Positions 33,022 through 42,892 of a DNA stretch of 64,000 nucleotides are shown piece by piece. The notes beneath the pieces were generated by a model. That model searched no databases, was not told the DNA's origin, and saw only the letters and a list, made by a program, of their open reading frames with translations. The stretch's first letter is position 1; each line of letters begins with the position of its first letter. The DNA is from JBEVJK01 sp040510195 (lineage in GTDB: Bacteria; Pseudomonadota; Alphaproteobacteria; Rhizobiales; Rhizobiaceae). The stretch is from the NCBI GenBank assembly GCA_040510195.1, contig JBEVJK010000136.1, forward strand, positions 62,001 through 126,000, read 5' to 3'. The translations under genes and the position numbers were made by a program.

Positions 33022-35465
33022 CAATTGCGCCTCCCCAGCGTGGTCAGCAGCGCCGATGTCGCGACGCCGAGCATGGTGCACAGCGCAAACAGCGAGGCGG
33101 AATAGGACAGGATGTTGGCGGAGAGCCAATTGGCGGCGATCATCCGGTAGTTGGCCAGCGAAAAGGGCTGCGTCTCGAAAAAGGCGACGCGCGACACCGG
33201 AACGTTGGTGATTTCGCCGGTAGCGCCTTCCAGGGTGGCGATGCGCCCGTCCAGCCGTCGCCACAGCTCCTGCCCGGCCAAGACGCGCATCGAGGCCGAC
33301 AGCTCGGTCGCGCTCGGCGCCGCCAGCACCGTCCAGGTGCCGCCGAAGCCGGGGCTGCTGCCCTGCGCGAGCAGCAAGGTGGCCTCGCCGCCGGGCAGGA
33401 AATCGGCCGTGTCGCTCGGCGTGATGCGCAGAGAGCTCAGCGAAATGTCGAAATTGCGGGTCAGCCAATCCTCCAGCACGCTGACCTGGCCGCGCCAGCC
33501 GCGTCCCTTCAGCTCGTCGCGCCAGCGGTCGAAGGTGGCTTCCGTGTCGGGGCGAGGCATGGCGTCGCGCTCGGCGACCGCCTCGCCCCAGGCGGTGCGG
33601 CTCGTCTCGTCGACGCCGATCTGCCCGAGCAAGCCCTGCGGCATCTGCCCGACGGGGCCGACGAAGAGGGCGTCGCGCTCGCCGATCGAGCCCGGATTGG
33701 CGACCATCTCGATGGGGATCGGACGGCCGGCACCGATCGACAGCTTGGCCAGCAAGGTGGTGGCCGCCGACAGCGAATCGGCATCGTTGCCGACCACCAG
33801 CGGCACCGTGGCGGTCCGGTTGTAAGGGAAGCCGGTGCCGGCGAACGCCGATAGATTGGGTCGCTGGCCGATCCTGGCAAAGCGCGGCACCGAGAATTCG
33901 GAGGTGTCGAACAGCGCGAAGCGGGCGGTGTCGCTGGTGGTGGCGCCGGCGGCGCAGGCGGCATCCTCGCGGGTGAGCAGCACAGCCTCGACGGCAATCA
34001 CGTTCACGCCCGGACGGAAGTGCCGCATGGTGACCCCGATGGGCAGATGCCGCAGGATGCTGCCGCCGCCGGTGGTGATCGGCATGGTTGCCGCGATGTT
34101 GTCGTTGACGTAGACGTCGATATGGCTGCCCGGCAGCACGGCGCTCGAATAGGCGGCATCGAGCAAAAGGGTCGCCTCGCCATAGGCGGCGGCGTAGAAG
34201 TCGGAGGGCACGCCGATCGTGAAGTCGGTGCGGAAGCGGCGCCCGGCGAACTCCTGCGTGGCGACACCGACCTGACCGAGCGTCAGGTGGCCGCCGTCGA
34301 TCAGGAACGGCGTGTCCGGCGCATGCCAGAATTGCGTGGCCAGCACCGAGCGCGGAACGTCGGCAGGGCGGTCCACCGGCGCCACCAGGCTCTCGACGGC
34401 GCCTTCCAGGGCCTGCCATGAGGGGCCGACGACGACCAGCGTGCCGGGGCCGAAGCGCGGATCGTCGACGAATTGGACGATGGCCGACGAGGCGGCGCCT
34501 TCGGGAATCTCGGCGATGACGCCGCGCAGCTCCGCGGCGGTTCCGACCACCACCGTCTGCACGCCGGGCTCCGGCTTGGGGGCGCTCTCGCGGTCGATGC
34601 GGAAGGCCTGCGTGGGCGTGCCCGCCAGCAGCGCCAGGCCCTCGCTCAGCTTGACCAGAAGGGGTGTGCCGGTGGTCTCGTCGAGCGCCGGAACGACGAG
34701 GTTGAAGCCGGTGCGCCCCTCGGAGTCGACGCCGACCGCCCTGAGGTCGTCGAGCCGCGTGGGTCGGGCGGCGGCCGGATCGTCGAAGGCCAGGAAGGTG
34801 AGCGCCGGATCGATGTCGGTCCACAAATCGTAGGTGGACTGGATGGTGCAGTCCGTGCGGTGTCGCTGGCTGGCCGCCATGGTGACCGAATTGATGCCGG
34901 GGCGAAGCACGTTGGCCGGCACCTTGGCGCCCACTTCGGTGACGTCGTCGGGCGAGCGCAAGCGCTCGGCCATCACCTCAATCCCGTTGATCGAGACGCG
35001 CAGCCGCGAGGCCTCGGGCGCGACGAAGATCGAGCTCTGGTAGCCGAGCGACAGGCTGGCGGGCGAGGCCGCCTGCTCGGGCGTCAGGTAGATCGCCCAG
35101 GAGCGCTCCGCCACCTCGCCGCCGAGCACGAACTCCTCGGCGGGGATGAGAAAGCGGCGCGGCCTTGCGGCGGGCGCCGCGGTTGCGGCCGCCTGGGGTG
35201 CGGCGGGCGCTGCAGCCGGCGGCGGAGCAGGGGCCGCGGCTGGGGTCTCCGTGGGTGCGGCAGGAGGCTCCGGTGCAACTGCGGGGGGCGCGGCAGGGGT
35301 GGTCGCCTGGGGCTGGGCCGGGGTGGCCTGCGGCGCGTTCGGGGCGGCTTGCGGCGCTGGCGCGGACGGCCGTTCGGGCGCCATGTCGAAGGGCACCGGC
35401 TGCGCCAATGCCGGGCCGGCCAGCCCCGCAAGCATCAGGGCGACGATGGCGAGGCGCCCGATCAT
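33021..35465 (-). CDS. bcsB: Cellulose synthase periplasmic subunit BcsB
   Basis: 814 residues: signal peptide (IVALMLAGLAGPALAQP), a ~70-residue Pro/Ala/Gln linker, then the paired carbohydrate-binding and flavodoxin-like domains of BcsB (SLGYQSSIFVAPEASRLRV, FTIGVPSDFYAAAYGEATLLLD) and a C-terminal membrane helix. It receives the glucan from BcsA at the periplasmic face. The ATG overlaps the bcsA stop (ATGA) and its stop overlaps the bcsZ start. Confidence 0.92.
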   Translation of the reverse strand: MIGRLAIVALMLAGLAGPALAQPVPFDMAPERPSAPAPQAAPNAPQATPAQPQATTPAAPPAVAPEPPAAPTETPAAAPAPPPAAAPAAPQAAATAAPAARPRRFLIPAEEFVLGGEVAERSWAIYLTPEQAASPASLSLGYQSSIFVAPEASRLRVSINGIEVMAERLRSPDDVTEVGAKVPANVLRPGINSVTMAASQRHRTDCTIQSTYDLWTDIDPALTFLAFDDPAAARPTRLDDLRAVGVDSEGRTGFNLVVPALDETTGTPLLVKLSEGLALLAGTPTQAFRIDRESAPKPEPGVQTVVVGTAAELRGVIAEIPEGAASSAIVQFVDDPRFGPGTLVVVGPSWQALEGAVESLVAPVDRPADVPRSVLATQFWHAPDTPFLIDGGHLTLGQVGVATQEFAGRRFRTDFTIGVPSDFYAAAYGEATLLLDAAYSSAVLPGSHIDVYVNDNIAATMPITTGGGSILRHLPIGVTMRHFRPGVNVIAVEAVLLTREDAACAAGATTSDTARFALFDTSEFSVPRFARIGQRPNLSAFAGTGFPYNRTATVPLVVGNDADSLSAATTLLAKLSIGAGRPIPIEMVANPGSIGERDALFVGPVGQMPQGLLGQIGVDETSRTAWGEAVAERDAMPRPDTEATFDRWRDELKGRGWRGQVSVLEDWLTRNFDISLSSLRITPSDTADFLPGGEATLLLAQGSSPGFGGTWTVLAAPSATELSASMRVLAGQELWRRLDGRIATLEGATGEITNVPVSRVAFFETQPFSLANYRMIAANWLSANILSYSASLFALCTMLGVATSALLTTLGRRN

Positions 35466-37660
35466 CGCGCCGGCGCCAGGCGCGTGTCGGCGGCGGGACG
35501 CTGGCTGCCGCGCAGGCTGCGCACCAGATAGACGAGGCCGCGATAGGTCTGGAACAGCGCCAGGCCGAAGAACCAGACGGTGCCCCTCACCAGGCCGGGG
35601 TTGCCGCGCCGCGACAGCTGGAACTGGGTCCACTGGGCGGAGTTGGCGAAGACCAGGTCGGCGACCAGGCGGTGGTGCGAGGCCTCGATGGCCTCGTAGC
35701 TGCAGCCGACGGAGATCGACTGGCCATCCTGCTCCATGTTGCGGACGGCGACCGGCAGGACGCCCTTCTCGGTCGTGCCATAGGGCGTGAAGCGGATGGA
35801 GGCGTGCTGCTGGACGGCGAGCTTCGCGGCATCCTTGGCGGCGAGCTGGATGCGGGCGCCGTGGACGGAGACGTCCATGATCGTGCCGGCCACCCAGTTG
35901 TCGCCGATGCGGAACTCGCAGCGGCGGCTGACCTTGACGCGACGGGTCGCGGTGCGGGCGCCGCGTTCCGAGACGACGCCCAGAGCGGCACCGGCCATCA
36001 CCAGGTTGAGCAGGTTCCAGCCGCCGACGACGATGGTGACGTCGGAGGTGAAGGGCTCGGTGTAGACGCGGTAGACCGTCATGGCGACGCCCACCAAAAG
36101 CACCGCGAAGATGACGAAGAAGGGCGTGCTGATCTCCGACAGGCGGCTGACGCCGATCGACTCGTCCTTGGCGGTGACCTTGAAGGTCGGCTTGCGCGGG
36201 TTGAAGATCACCGACACCACGGCCGGCAGCAAGTGGATGGTCTGCACATATTCGTAGAGCTCGGAGATCCACGGCCAGCGGAAGGCGCCGTAGAGGTAGT
36301 TCTGCATCATCAGGTTCACGAGCATGTAGCTCAGCGTGTAGGCCATGAACTCGCCGCCCGAGGCGTTGAAGATCTCCAGGTCGAGGAACAGGTAGAAGAG
36401 CGGCGCGATCAGGAAGATGGCGCGCGGGAACGGGAACAGCCAGAACAGCGTCGACGACATGTAGCAAAGCCGCTGCGGCAAGGTGAGACCGCGCTTGAAC
36501 AGCGGCATGCGGAAGCGAAGGATCTGCATCATGCCCTGCGCCCAGCGGCTGCGCTGGCCGATGAAGGACGCGAAGGTGGCCGGCTGGAGGCCGGCGATCA
36601 GCGGCTTGTCGACATAGATGCTGTCCCAGCCGCGGGAATGCAGCTCCACGGCGGTCTCGCAGTCCTCGGTGATGGAGATGCCGCTGAAGCCGCCGGTTTC
36701 GTTGAGCGCCTTGCGGTTGAGCAGCGCCGCCGAGCCGCAGAAGAAGGCGGCGTTCCATTTGTCCAGCCCGCGCTGGATGATGCCGTAGAACATCTCGTTC
36801 TCCGACGGCATGCGCTCGAAAGTCCTGAGGTTGCGCTCCAGCGGGTCGGGATTGAGGAAGAAGTGCGGGGTCTGGACGAGGAACAGCCGGGGGTTCTCCG
36901 CGTAGAAGCCGACCGTCTCCTTCAGGAAGTCGCGCGCCGGCGCGTGGTCGGCGTCGAACACCGCGATCAGCGAGCCGGTGGAGTGCGCCATGCCGTTGTT
37001 GAGGTTGCCGGCCTTGGCATGCTCGTTGCGCTCGCGGGTGAGGTAGTTCACGCCAAGGCTGGCGCAGAGCCGCTGCAGCTCCTGGTGGCGCTCCTCGGCG
37101 GCGATGGCGTCGGCCACCTTGTCGGAGTTGCGCTTCTGCACGGTGCCGCCGTCGTCGAGCAGCCAGACCGCCAGCTTTTCGGGCGGATAGTCCATGGCGC
37201 TGGCCGCCGCCATGGTGTTGGCGAGCAGGTAGGCCTCCTCGTTGTAGGTGGGGATGAAGACGTCGACGGTCGGCAGTTCGTCGTCCTTGGCCTCGCTGGC
37301 GCGCGAGGGCCGCGGCGGCAAGGGCATGGCCACCACGAACAGGCTGAGCGCCAGCATCATGACGCTGTACATCTCGGCCGAATAGAGCAGGAAGCCGGGA
37401 ATGAAGTTTTCCGGCTGGTTGATCGGCGGCAGCGTGCTGGTGGTGCGCCAATACACGTAGCGCAGCACGATCGAGGTGCCGAAGGCGAGCGAGATCAGCC
37501 GCCAGATGCCGTCGGGCTTGAGCAGCTTCAGCACCATCATGGTGAGAACCACCACGAAGCCGGCGATGAGCTGGGCCTGCAGGCTGATCGGCAGGGTGAT
37601 CAACAGGATGACGACGGCCGACATCAGGGCCCACAGAAGCACTGCCACGATCTTATTCAA
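35462..37660 (-). CDS. bcsA: Cellulose synthase catalytic subunit BcsA
   Basis: 732 residues, family 2 glycosyltransferase. The UDP-glucose/metal Asp is in FDADHAP, the catalytic base in ITEDCE, and the product-binding QxxRW in QRSRWAQG. Membrane helices flank the GT domain. A C-terminal PilZ domain is present (arginine cluster RRVKVSRR, then DVSVHG), so activity should depend on cyclic di-GMP. I chose TTG at 37660 (GGAGG ten bases upstream, residues NKIVAVLLWALM); a start at 37753 would add 31 residues without membrane character. It lies 79 bp after bcsN in the operon. Confidence 0.92.
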   Translation of the reverse strand: MNKIVAVLLWALMSAVVILLITLPISLQAQLIAGFVVVLTMMVLKLLKPDGIWRLISLAFGTSIVLRYVYWRTTSTLPPINQPENFIPGFLLYSAEMYSVMMLALSLFVVAMPLPPRPSRASEAKDDELPTVDVFIPTYNEEAYLLANTMAAASAMDYPPEKLAVWLLDDGGTVQKRNSDKVADAIAAEERHQELQRLCASLGVNYLTRERNEHAKAGNLNNGMAHSTGSLIAVFDADHAPARDFLKETVGFYAENPRLFLVQTPHFFLNPDPLERNLRTFERMPSENEMFYGIIQRGLDKWNAAFFCGSAALLNRKALNETGGFSGISITEDCETAVELHSRGWDSIYVDKPLIAGLQPATFASFIGQRSRWAQGMMQILRFRMPLFKRGLTLPQRLCYMSSTLFWLFPFPRAIFLIAPLFYLFLDLEIFNASGGEFMAYTLSYMLVNLMMQNYLYGAFRWPWISELYEYVQTIHLLPAVVSVIFNPRKPTFKVTAKDESIGVSRLSEISTPFFVIFAVLLVGVAMTVYRVYTEPFTSDVTIVVGGWNLLNLVMAGAALGVVSERGARTATRRVKVSRRCEFRIGDNWVAGTIMDVSVHGARIQLAAKDAAKLAVQQHASIRFTPYGTTEKGVLPVAVRNMEQDGQSISVGCSYEAIEASHHRLVADLVFANSAQWTQFQLSRRGNPGLVRGTVWFFGLALFQTYRGLVYLVRSLRGSQRPAADTRLAPAR

Positions 37661-37739
37661 TGCCGTCCGGCCTCCGCAGCCATGCACGTCCCCCGGCCTG
37701 CCCCCCAACGCATGGCGGCCGCGCTTCGTTGCCAGTCGA

Positions 37740-38741
37740 TCAGCATACCGCACTCCCCTCGGGACAAGGCGGTGGCGGCACGATGACGGGTGGCCCGGCC
37801 GGCCGCGCGGCCGGCGCCAGAGTGCGCACCGGTCCGCTGCCGGGCGGTGGCGGCACCAGCGGGCCTACCGGCTCGGGCAGCGGCTCCTGGACGGGTGCGG
37901 CGCGCGGTGCCGCGGCGCGTGGCGCGGCGACGCGGCGCACCGGGGCCGGCGTCGGGCCGGTCACCGGCTGGAAGCCGCGACCGTCGGCCGGGTAGACCGG
38001 CGCGCCGAGCCCGCCCAGCGTGGCCGACGGCGCAGGCGGCGCGCCATAGGGGTTCCACTGCAGGTCGTTGAAGAAGGCATTGACCGAGAGGCCGTACATC
38101 ACCGCCAGCAGCCGCTCTTCCGACTGCCGCGAGTCGCAGAGCCGGAGGCGGATGGAGATCGAGCCCCTGTTGCGGATGAGGGTGGTCTGGCCGGCAGCCT
38201 GGATCCTCTGCCAGGCGTAGATGCAGACGTCGCCGGAAGCGGCGCGGCCGGCGGCATAGCCGAACGGTCCGTAGCGGTTCTGCACGTAGAAGGGCGAGCG
38301 GCCCATGTTCACACCCGGGAAGGCCTTGCGCATGTCGGAGGCGATGGAGGCGGCCGAGATCGGCCGGTCGGGCAGCGCGGACTGGCCGCCGGCGCCGAAG
38401 CGCACCGGCCCGACGAGGCGCACGGCGATGGCGTTCTGCCCGGCCACGCGCGACGCCGTCGACAGCGCGATGTCCTGGGAAACGCCGTTGACGAAACGTT
38501 GCTCGACGATGCCGACGATGGCAGGGCCACCGGGCGGCGGCACGACGAAGGCCGTGTGGGGCTCAACCGCCTGCACGGCGCCGGTGGTCTCCGGCAGGCC
38601 GCTGCCGGTGCCGCAGCCCGCGACGGCCAGCAGCACGACAGCAACCGGCCAGCGCGCCAGGCGGCTTGCGAGCGGTTCGGCCGGTCGGCCGGGCATGCCG
38701 CGGATGGCGTCGCGCGGTTGAGCTGGCAGTCTTTGAATCAT
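37740..38741 (-). CDS. bcsN: Cellulose biosynthesis protein BcsN
   Basis: 333-residue lipoprotein (lipobox LLAVAGC, Cys ~43) matching BcsN, found at the head of alphaproteobacterial cellulose operons. Recognisable blocks are GGPAIVGIVEQRFVNGVSQDI (quoted in part), CIYAWQRI and the Cys-containing IRLRLCDSR. The C-terminal third is Pro/Ala-rich. Its biochemical role is not settled. First gene of the operon bcsN-bcsA-bcsB-bcsZ-TPR. Confidence 0.85.
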   Translation of the reverse strand: MIQRLPAQPRDAIRGMPGRPAEPLASRLARWPVAVVLLAVAGCGTGSGLPETTGAVQAVEPHTAFVVPPPGGPAIVGIVEQRFVNGVSQDIALSTASRVAGQNAIAVRLVGPVRFGAGGQSALPDRPISAASIASDMRKAFPGVNMGRSPFYVQNRYGPFGYAAGRAASGDVCIYAWQRIQAAGQTTLIRNRGSISIRLRLCDSRQSEERLLAVMYGLSVNAFFNDLQWNPYGAPPAPSATLGGLGAPVYPADGRGFQPVTGPTPAPVRRVAAPRAAAPRAAPVQEPLPEPVGPLVPPPPGSGPVRTLAPAARPAGPPVIVPPPPCPEGSAVC

Positions 38742-38947
38742 ATGTGACCAATATGAGAATCGCTACTGATGTCGAACGTTCCGCCGGCGAGCCGCTTGTT
38801 TTCCAAAGGAAATCAGGCGTTTTGCCGTGCAACGTTCTATGGCCCATTCTGTTTCCGAGGTCTTATCGTGGGACACATGACTTCTCGGCATCGTTAATGA
38901 AAGCCGATCATAGCAGGTCAAAATGAATGATGGGGGTTTGTGTGGAC
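38742..38947 (-). promoter_or_regulatory. Upstream region of the cellulose operon
   Basis: 206 bp between the cyclase stop and the bcsN start, clearly AT-richer than its surroundings. On the minus strand, TTGACCTGCTATGATC and TTGGTCACATATGATTC are AT-rich promoter-like patches. This is the expected site of the bcs promoter; read-through from the cyclase gene is also possible. Confidence 0.45.
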
Positions 38948-40945
38948 TCAGGTTGGCTGTGGCTCACCGGCCGCAGCAATCTGCCCCGGAATGAGCGACG
39001 CTGAGGGCTTCGCAGCCCCGATCACCTCGAACACCTCCAGGGCCTGCGCCCGTCCCTTGGCGTGAGCGTCGCCGAGCGGCCGGAAGCGGATGGCATCGCC
39101 ACACGCCTCGTAGACCGCACGGCTGGCCAGGATGGTGGTGCCGAAGACCTTGTTCATGCCTTCCAAGCGGGAGGCGACGTTCACCGTGTCGCCCATGGCG
39201 GTGTATTGCAGCCGCTCGCGGGCGCCGACGCTGCCGACGACCGCGGCGCCGCTGTGGATGCCGTAGCGGGTGCGGAACTCGGGCTGGCCGCGCGCCGCCT
39301 GGGCGCGGTTGAAGTCGCACAGGCGCCGCTCGACCTCCAGCGCGGCAAGGCAGGCATGCTCGGCGTGGCGCTGGTCGGCGACGGGGGCGTTCCACATGGC
39401 GAACACGGAGTCGCCGAGGAACTGGATGATGGTGCCGTTGTGCCTGTCGACCACTTCGCTGAAAATGTCGAAATAATCCGCCAGCATGGTGACGACGTCC
39501 TCCGGCGCGTTCTGCTCGCTGATGGTGGTGAAGTCGTAGATGTCGGTGAACAGCGCCGTGACCTCCTGGCGCCAGGCGGCGCGGCCGCCGAAATGGCCGG
39601 CCTCGATGCCCTTGCGCACCAGCTCGCGCGGCACGTAGAGGGCAAAGGTGAAGATGGCGTCGCGGGCGCGGTTCATGGCGCCGCCGAGGGTGGAGATCTC
39701 GGTGACCCGCGAGGGGACCTGGATGGGCGTCGTGAAGTCGAGGTCCTGCAGGCGGCGGGCGCTGGCGGTCAGCTGGTGCAGGGAGCGGGTGATCAGGCGC
39801 GCCATGATGACGACGCACAAAATGCCCAGCGCAACCACCAGCGAGGAGATCGCCAGCCGCTGCAGCAGCGCCCGGTTGGCGTCGGCCATCAGCTCGTCGA
39901 GCGGCGCGGCCACCACGACGCGGTGGCCGTTGAACATCAGCGCGCTGTCGATCGGCGCCACGGCGACCAGGAAGCTGCGGCCGTCGGCATCGACGAAGAA
40001 GGGCGTCCCGACAGGCATGCCGGTGGCGCGGATGGCGCGCAGCAGCGGGTCGCCGACGGCGGCTGCGCCCGCGTCGCGCTCCTTGTGGGCGGCCAGCATG
40101 CGGCGCATCAGCGCCTTGTCGGAGTGGATGATCGGCGTGCCGGCCTGGTCGACGATGAAGGCGGCGGTGTCGCCGGTCATGCGCTCGGCGGCGAGGAAGC
40201 CGGTGAGCGTGTCGAGGACGACATCGGCGCCGATGACGACATCCGGCCTGCTGGACAAGGCCTCGGCGACGGTCATGCCGAGGGCGCCCGACGTGGCCAT
40301 CTCATAGGGGCCGACCGAGATCGGGTCGTTCTCGCCGCGGGCGGCCTGGTACCACGGTCGGCGCCGCGGATCATAGGCGGCGGGGCCGGTCTCGCGCTCG
40401 GCCAGGAGGTTGCCTGCGGCATCGAGGAACATGACCCGGTTGAGGCGCCCGCCGGCGCCGTCGGGAACGATCATGCGGACCGCGTCGCGCGCCTCGGCGG
40501 GGGCGTCGAGCGCCTTGCGCCAGGCGGTGTTGTCGAGGTCGACCATGTGGAAAAAGGAGCCGTCGGGGTAACCCGCATAGACGCCGTCGAGATGCGGCGA
40601 GCGGGCGAGGCCCTCGCGCAGGAAGGCGACCTTGTCGTCGACCCGCTGCGGCGGCGGCACGCCGAAGGCGTTGGGGATGGTGGCGAGCAGGCCGACCAGG
40701 GTCACGGTGTCGCCGGACAGCACGCCGATGCGGTCGACGAGCCGCTCGGAGAAGACCCGCATGGCGTCGCGTGCGTCGTCATAGGCGGCATTGCGGGCGC
40801 GGACGTAGTCGTAGCCCACCAGGGCCACCGACACGGCGAGCAGCATGACGATCATGGCGGCGCTGAGCAGCGTGCGGAGCGGCCGCTTCCAGGACCTGTC
40901 TTCGGCTGCCGGCGGTGGCGCCGCGCTCTCCTCAGGCTGGCTCAC
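38948..40945 (-). CDS. Membrane-bound class III adenylate/guanylate cyclase with Cache and HAMP domains
   Basis: 665 residues: cytoplasmic start, TM near 25-47, a large periplasmic sensor (dCache-like), second TM (ISSLVVALGILCVVIMARLI), HAMP linker, and a C-terminal class III cyclase domain. The two metal Asp are in FTDIYDFTTI and FLGDSVFAMWN. It should convert an outside signal into cAMP or cGMP. It lies upstream of bcsN on the same strand, 206 bp away, so a role in controlling cellulose is possible but unproven. Confidence 0.88.
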   Translation of the reverse strand: MSQPEESAAPPPAAEDRSWKRPLRTLLSAAMIVMLLAVSVALVGYDYVRARNAAYDDARDAMRVFSERLVDRIGVLSGDTVTLVGLLATIPNAFGVPPPQRVDDKVAFLREGLARSPHLDGVYAGYPDGSFFHMVDLDNTAWRKALDAPAEARDAVRMIVPDGAGGRLNRVMFLDAAGNLLAERETGPAAYDPRRRPWYQAARGENDPISVGPYEMATSGALGMTVAEALSSRPDVVIGADVVLDTLTGFLAAERMTGDTAAFIVDQAGTPIIHSDKALMRRMLAAHKERDAGAAAVGDPLLRAIRATGMPVGTPFFVDADGRSFLVAVAPIDSALMFNGHRVVVAAPLDELMADANRALLQRLAISSLVVALGILCVVIMARLITRSLHQLTASARRLQDLDFTTPIQVPSRVTEISTLGGAMNRARDAIFTFALYVPRELVRKGIEAGHFGGRAAWRQEVTALFTDIYDFTTISEQNAPEDVVTMLADYFDIFSEVVDRHNGTIIQFLGDSVFAMWNAPVADQRHAEHACLAALEVERRLCDFNRAQAARGQPEFRTRYGIHSGAAVVGSVGARERLQYTAMGDTVNVASRLEGMNKVFGTTILASRAVYEACGDAIRFRPLGDAHAKGRAQALEVFEVIGAAKPSASLIPGQIAAAGEPQPT

Positions 40946-41081
40946 GTGTCAGTCCTTCGCTTCCCCCAAGGATGCGAAGACTAGCCCTTCCAGCGCGGTT
41001 CCGCGAGCGGCGGCGCGGCTCGTCGACTCGGGACGTGCAGGTCGGGGGTGCGACTGCCGACGAATCGTGAGCAGGCTGGGA

Positions 41082-41264
41082 TCAACCCTTGCGGTTTTTT
41101 TCCTCGGCCAGCGTGTTCTCGATGGCGGCGATGTTGAGTTCCAGCTGCGCCACGCGCTGGATGGTGTTGTGGCTCGGCAGGGCCGCCGAGTCGGCCGCAG
41201 CATAGATCAACTGCCGCTGTTCGTCCTTGAGCTTTTTTGCCAGTGCTACAAGCTTCTCGCGCAT
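41082..41264 (-). CDS. Small coiled-coil hypothetical protein (60 aa)
   Basis: Starts at an ATG with consensus GGAGGAA directly upstream. The sequence is helical and Lys/Glu-rich (KLVALAKKLKDEQRQLIYAA, AQLELNIAAIENTLAEEK), consistent with a short coiled coil. I recognise no family. The strong ribosome-binding site supports a real gene. Confidence 0.6.
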   Translation of the reverse strand: MREKLVALAKKLKDEQRQLIYAAADSAALPSHNTIQRVAQLELNIAAIENTLAEEKNRKG

Positions 41265-41493
41265 TTCCTCCCCCGCGGTGAACGTCGGCTATAGCCTATC
41301 GAACACGCGACCTCAACTCCGCCAAAGGAAGTCCTTCGATCGTGCCAGCTCGTTCGTGGCTGGCACAGTTGGCCCGGAAGACTGATCTTCAAATTACTTG
41401 ATTGGACAGGCGGTGCGGTCCTCGGCAAGATGAATTGTCCATCGTATGACCATCCATCAACCTCCGTGAACTCGATCGAGGGGGAGTCTCGTC

Positions 41494-42888
41494 ATGGCAA
41501 GCTGGCAACCGGATCCGTCATTCTATCCTTCGCCGCGCATGGCGGCAAAGGCGCCGAAGGAAACCCTCGCCTATGTGGCGGCCTTCGATCCCGACCGCAA
41601 GCGGCCGGATGCGATCGCGGTGGTCGACGTCGACCCAAAGTCGGCCTCCTACGCCAAGATCGTCGGCCAGGTGGACATGCCGAATGCCGGCGACGAGCTG
41701 CACCACTTCGGCTGGAACGCCTGCTCCTCCTGCCTGTGCCCGAACGCGCCGCACCCGCATATGGAGCGCCGCTACCTGGTGGTGCCGGGGCTGCGCTCCT
41801 CGCGCATCCACATCATCGACACCAAGCCGGATCCGAAGAGCCCGAAGATCGTCCGCGTGATCGAACCCGAAGAGATCGCCGAGAAGGCCGGCTACAGCCG
41901 CATCCACACCACCCATTGCGGGCCGGAAGGCATCTATGTGAACGCGCTCGGCAACGCCGAAGGCAAGGGGCCGGGCGGCATCTTCCTGCTCGATCCGGAA
42001 AGCTTCGACGTGCTCGGCCAGTGGGAGATCGACCGCGGGCCACAGAAGCTGGCTTACGATTTCTGGTGGCATCTCGGCCAGGACACGATGATCACCAGCG
42101 AGTGGGGCACGCCCGACACGTTCGAGAACGGCCTGGTGCCGGAAGTCCTCCTGGGCAGCAAATACGGCCGGCGGCTGCATTTCTGGGACCTCCACAAGCG
42201 CAAGCACCTGCAGGAGATCGACCTGGGCGAGGAGCACCAGCTGGTGTTCGAGCTCAGGCCGGCGCACGACCCCACCAAGGCCTACGGCTTCGTCGGCTGC
42301 GTCATCAGCCTCAAGGACCTGTCGTCGTCGATCTGGACCTGGTACCGGGACGGCTCGAAATGGGCGGTCAAGAAGGTAATCGAGATTCCGGCGGAACCGG
42401 CCGAGGCGGACGTGCTGCCGCCGCTGCTGCAAGGCTTCAAGGCGGTGCCGCCGCTGGTCACCGACATCGACCTGTCGATGGACGACCGCTTCCTCTATGT
42501 CTCCTGCTGGGGGACCGGCGACATGATCCAGTACGACGTCTCCGATCCGTTCAAGCCGAAGGAGACCGGGCGGGTGAGGATCGGCGGCATCGTGTCGCGC
42601 GCCACTCATCCGGGGGCCAAGAACGGCGCGCTGAACGGCGGCCCGCAGATGGTGGAGATCAGCCGTGACGGGCGGCGCGTCTATTTCACCAACTCGCTCT
42701 ACGGCCCGATCGACCCGCAGTTCTACCCCGAAGGGCTGGACGGCTGGATGGTCAAGCTGGACGTCGGCGAGAATGGCGGCATCGCCTTCGACGACAAGTT
42801 CTTCGTCGACTGGCCGAAGGGCCACCGGCCGCACCAGGTGCGGCTGGAAGGCGGCGACTGCTCGTCGGATTCCTACTGCTACCCGTGA
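41494..42888 (+). CDS. Selenium-binding protein SBP56 family (methanethiol oxidase)
   Basis: 464 residues over the whole SBP56 family: ELHHFGWNACSSCLC, LVVPGLRSSRIHIIDT, DFWWHLGQDTMITSEWG and the C-terminal HRPHQVRLEGGDCSSDSYCYP. Bacterial members (MtoX) oxidise methanethiol to formaldehyde, H2S and H2O2 using copper. No Tat/Sec signal or SCO1/MauG partners are seen here, so cytoplasmic action or another substrate is possible. ATG has GAGGGGG upstream. It is followed after 4 bp by a membrane protein. Confidence 0.9.
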   Translation: MASWQPDPSFYPSPRMAAKAPKETLAYVAAFDPDRKRPDAIAVVDVDPKSASYAKIVGQVDMPNAGDELHHFGWNACSSCLCPNAPHPHMERRYLVVPGLRSSRIHIIDTKPDPKSPKIVRVIEPEEIAEKAGYSRIHTTHCGPEGIYVNALGNAEGKGPGGIFLLDPESFDVLGQWEIDRGPQKLAYDFWWHLGQDTMITSEWGTPDTFENGLVPEVLLGSKYGRRLHFWDLHKRKHLQEIDLGEEHQLVFELRPAHDPTKAYGFVGCVISLKDLSSSIWTWYRDGSKWAVKKVIEIPAEPAEADVLPPLLQGFKAVPPLVTDIDLSMDDRFLYVSCWGTGDMIQYDVSDPFKPKETGRVRIGGIVSRATHPGAKNGALNGGPQMVEISRDGRRVYFTNSLYGPIDPQFYPEGLDGWMVKLDVGENGGIAFDDKFFVDWPKGHRPHQVRLEGGDCSSDSYCYP

Positions 42889-42892
42889 GGGC

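Noticed and set aside
33021..37634. Apparent 1537-residue single protein on the minus strand
   Set aside because: Its first half is the bcsA region read out of frame. BcsB starts at 35465 with a signal peptide and overlaps the bcsA stop, so there is no fusion.
35165..37786. Open frame of 873 codons opposite bcsA/bcsB
   Set aside because: Shadow of two well-identified genes; no ribosome-binding site or domain.
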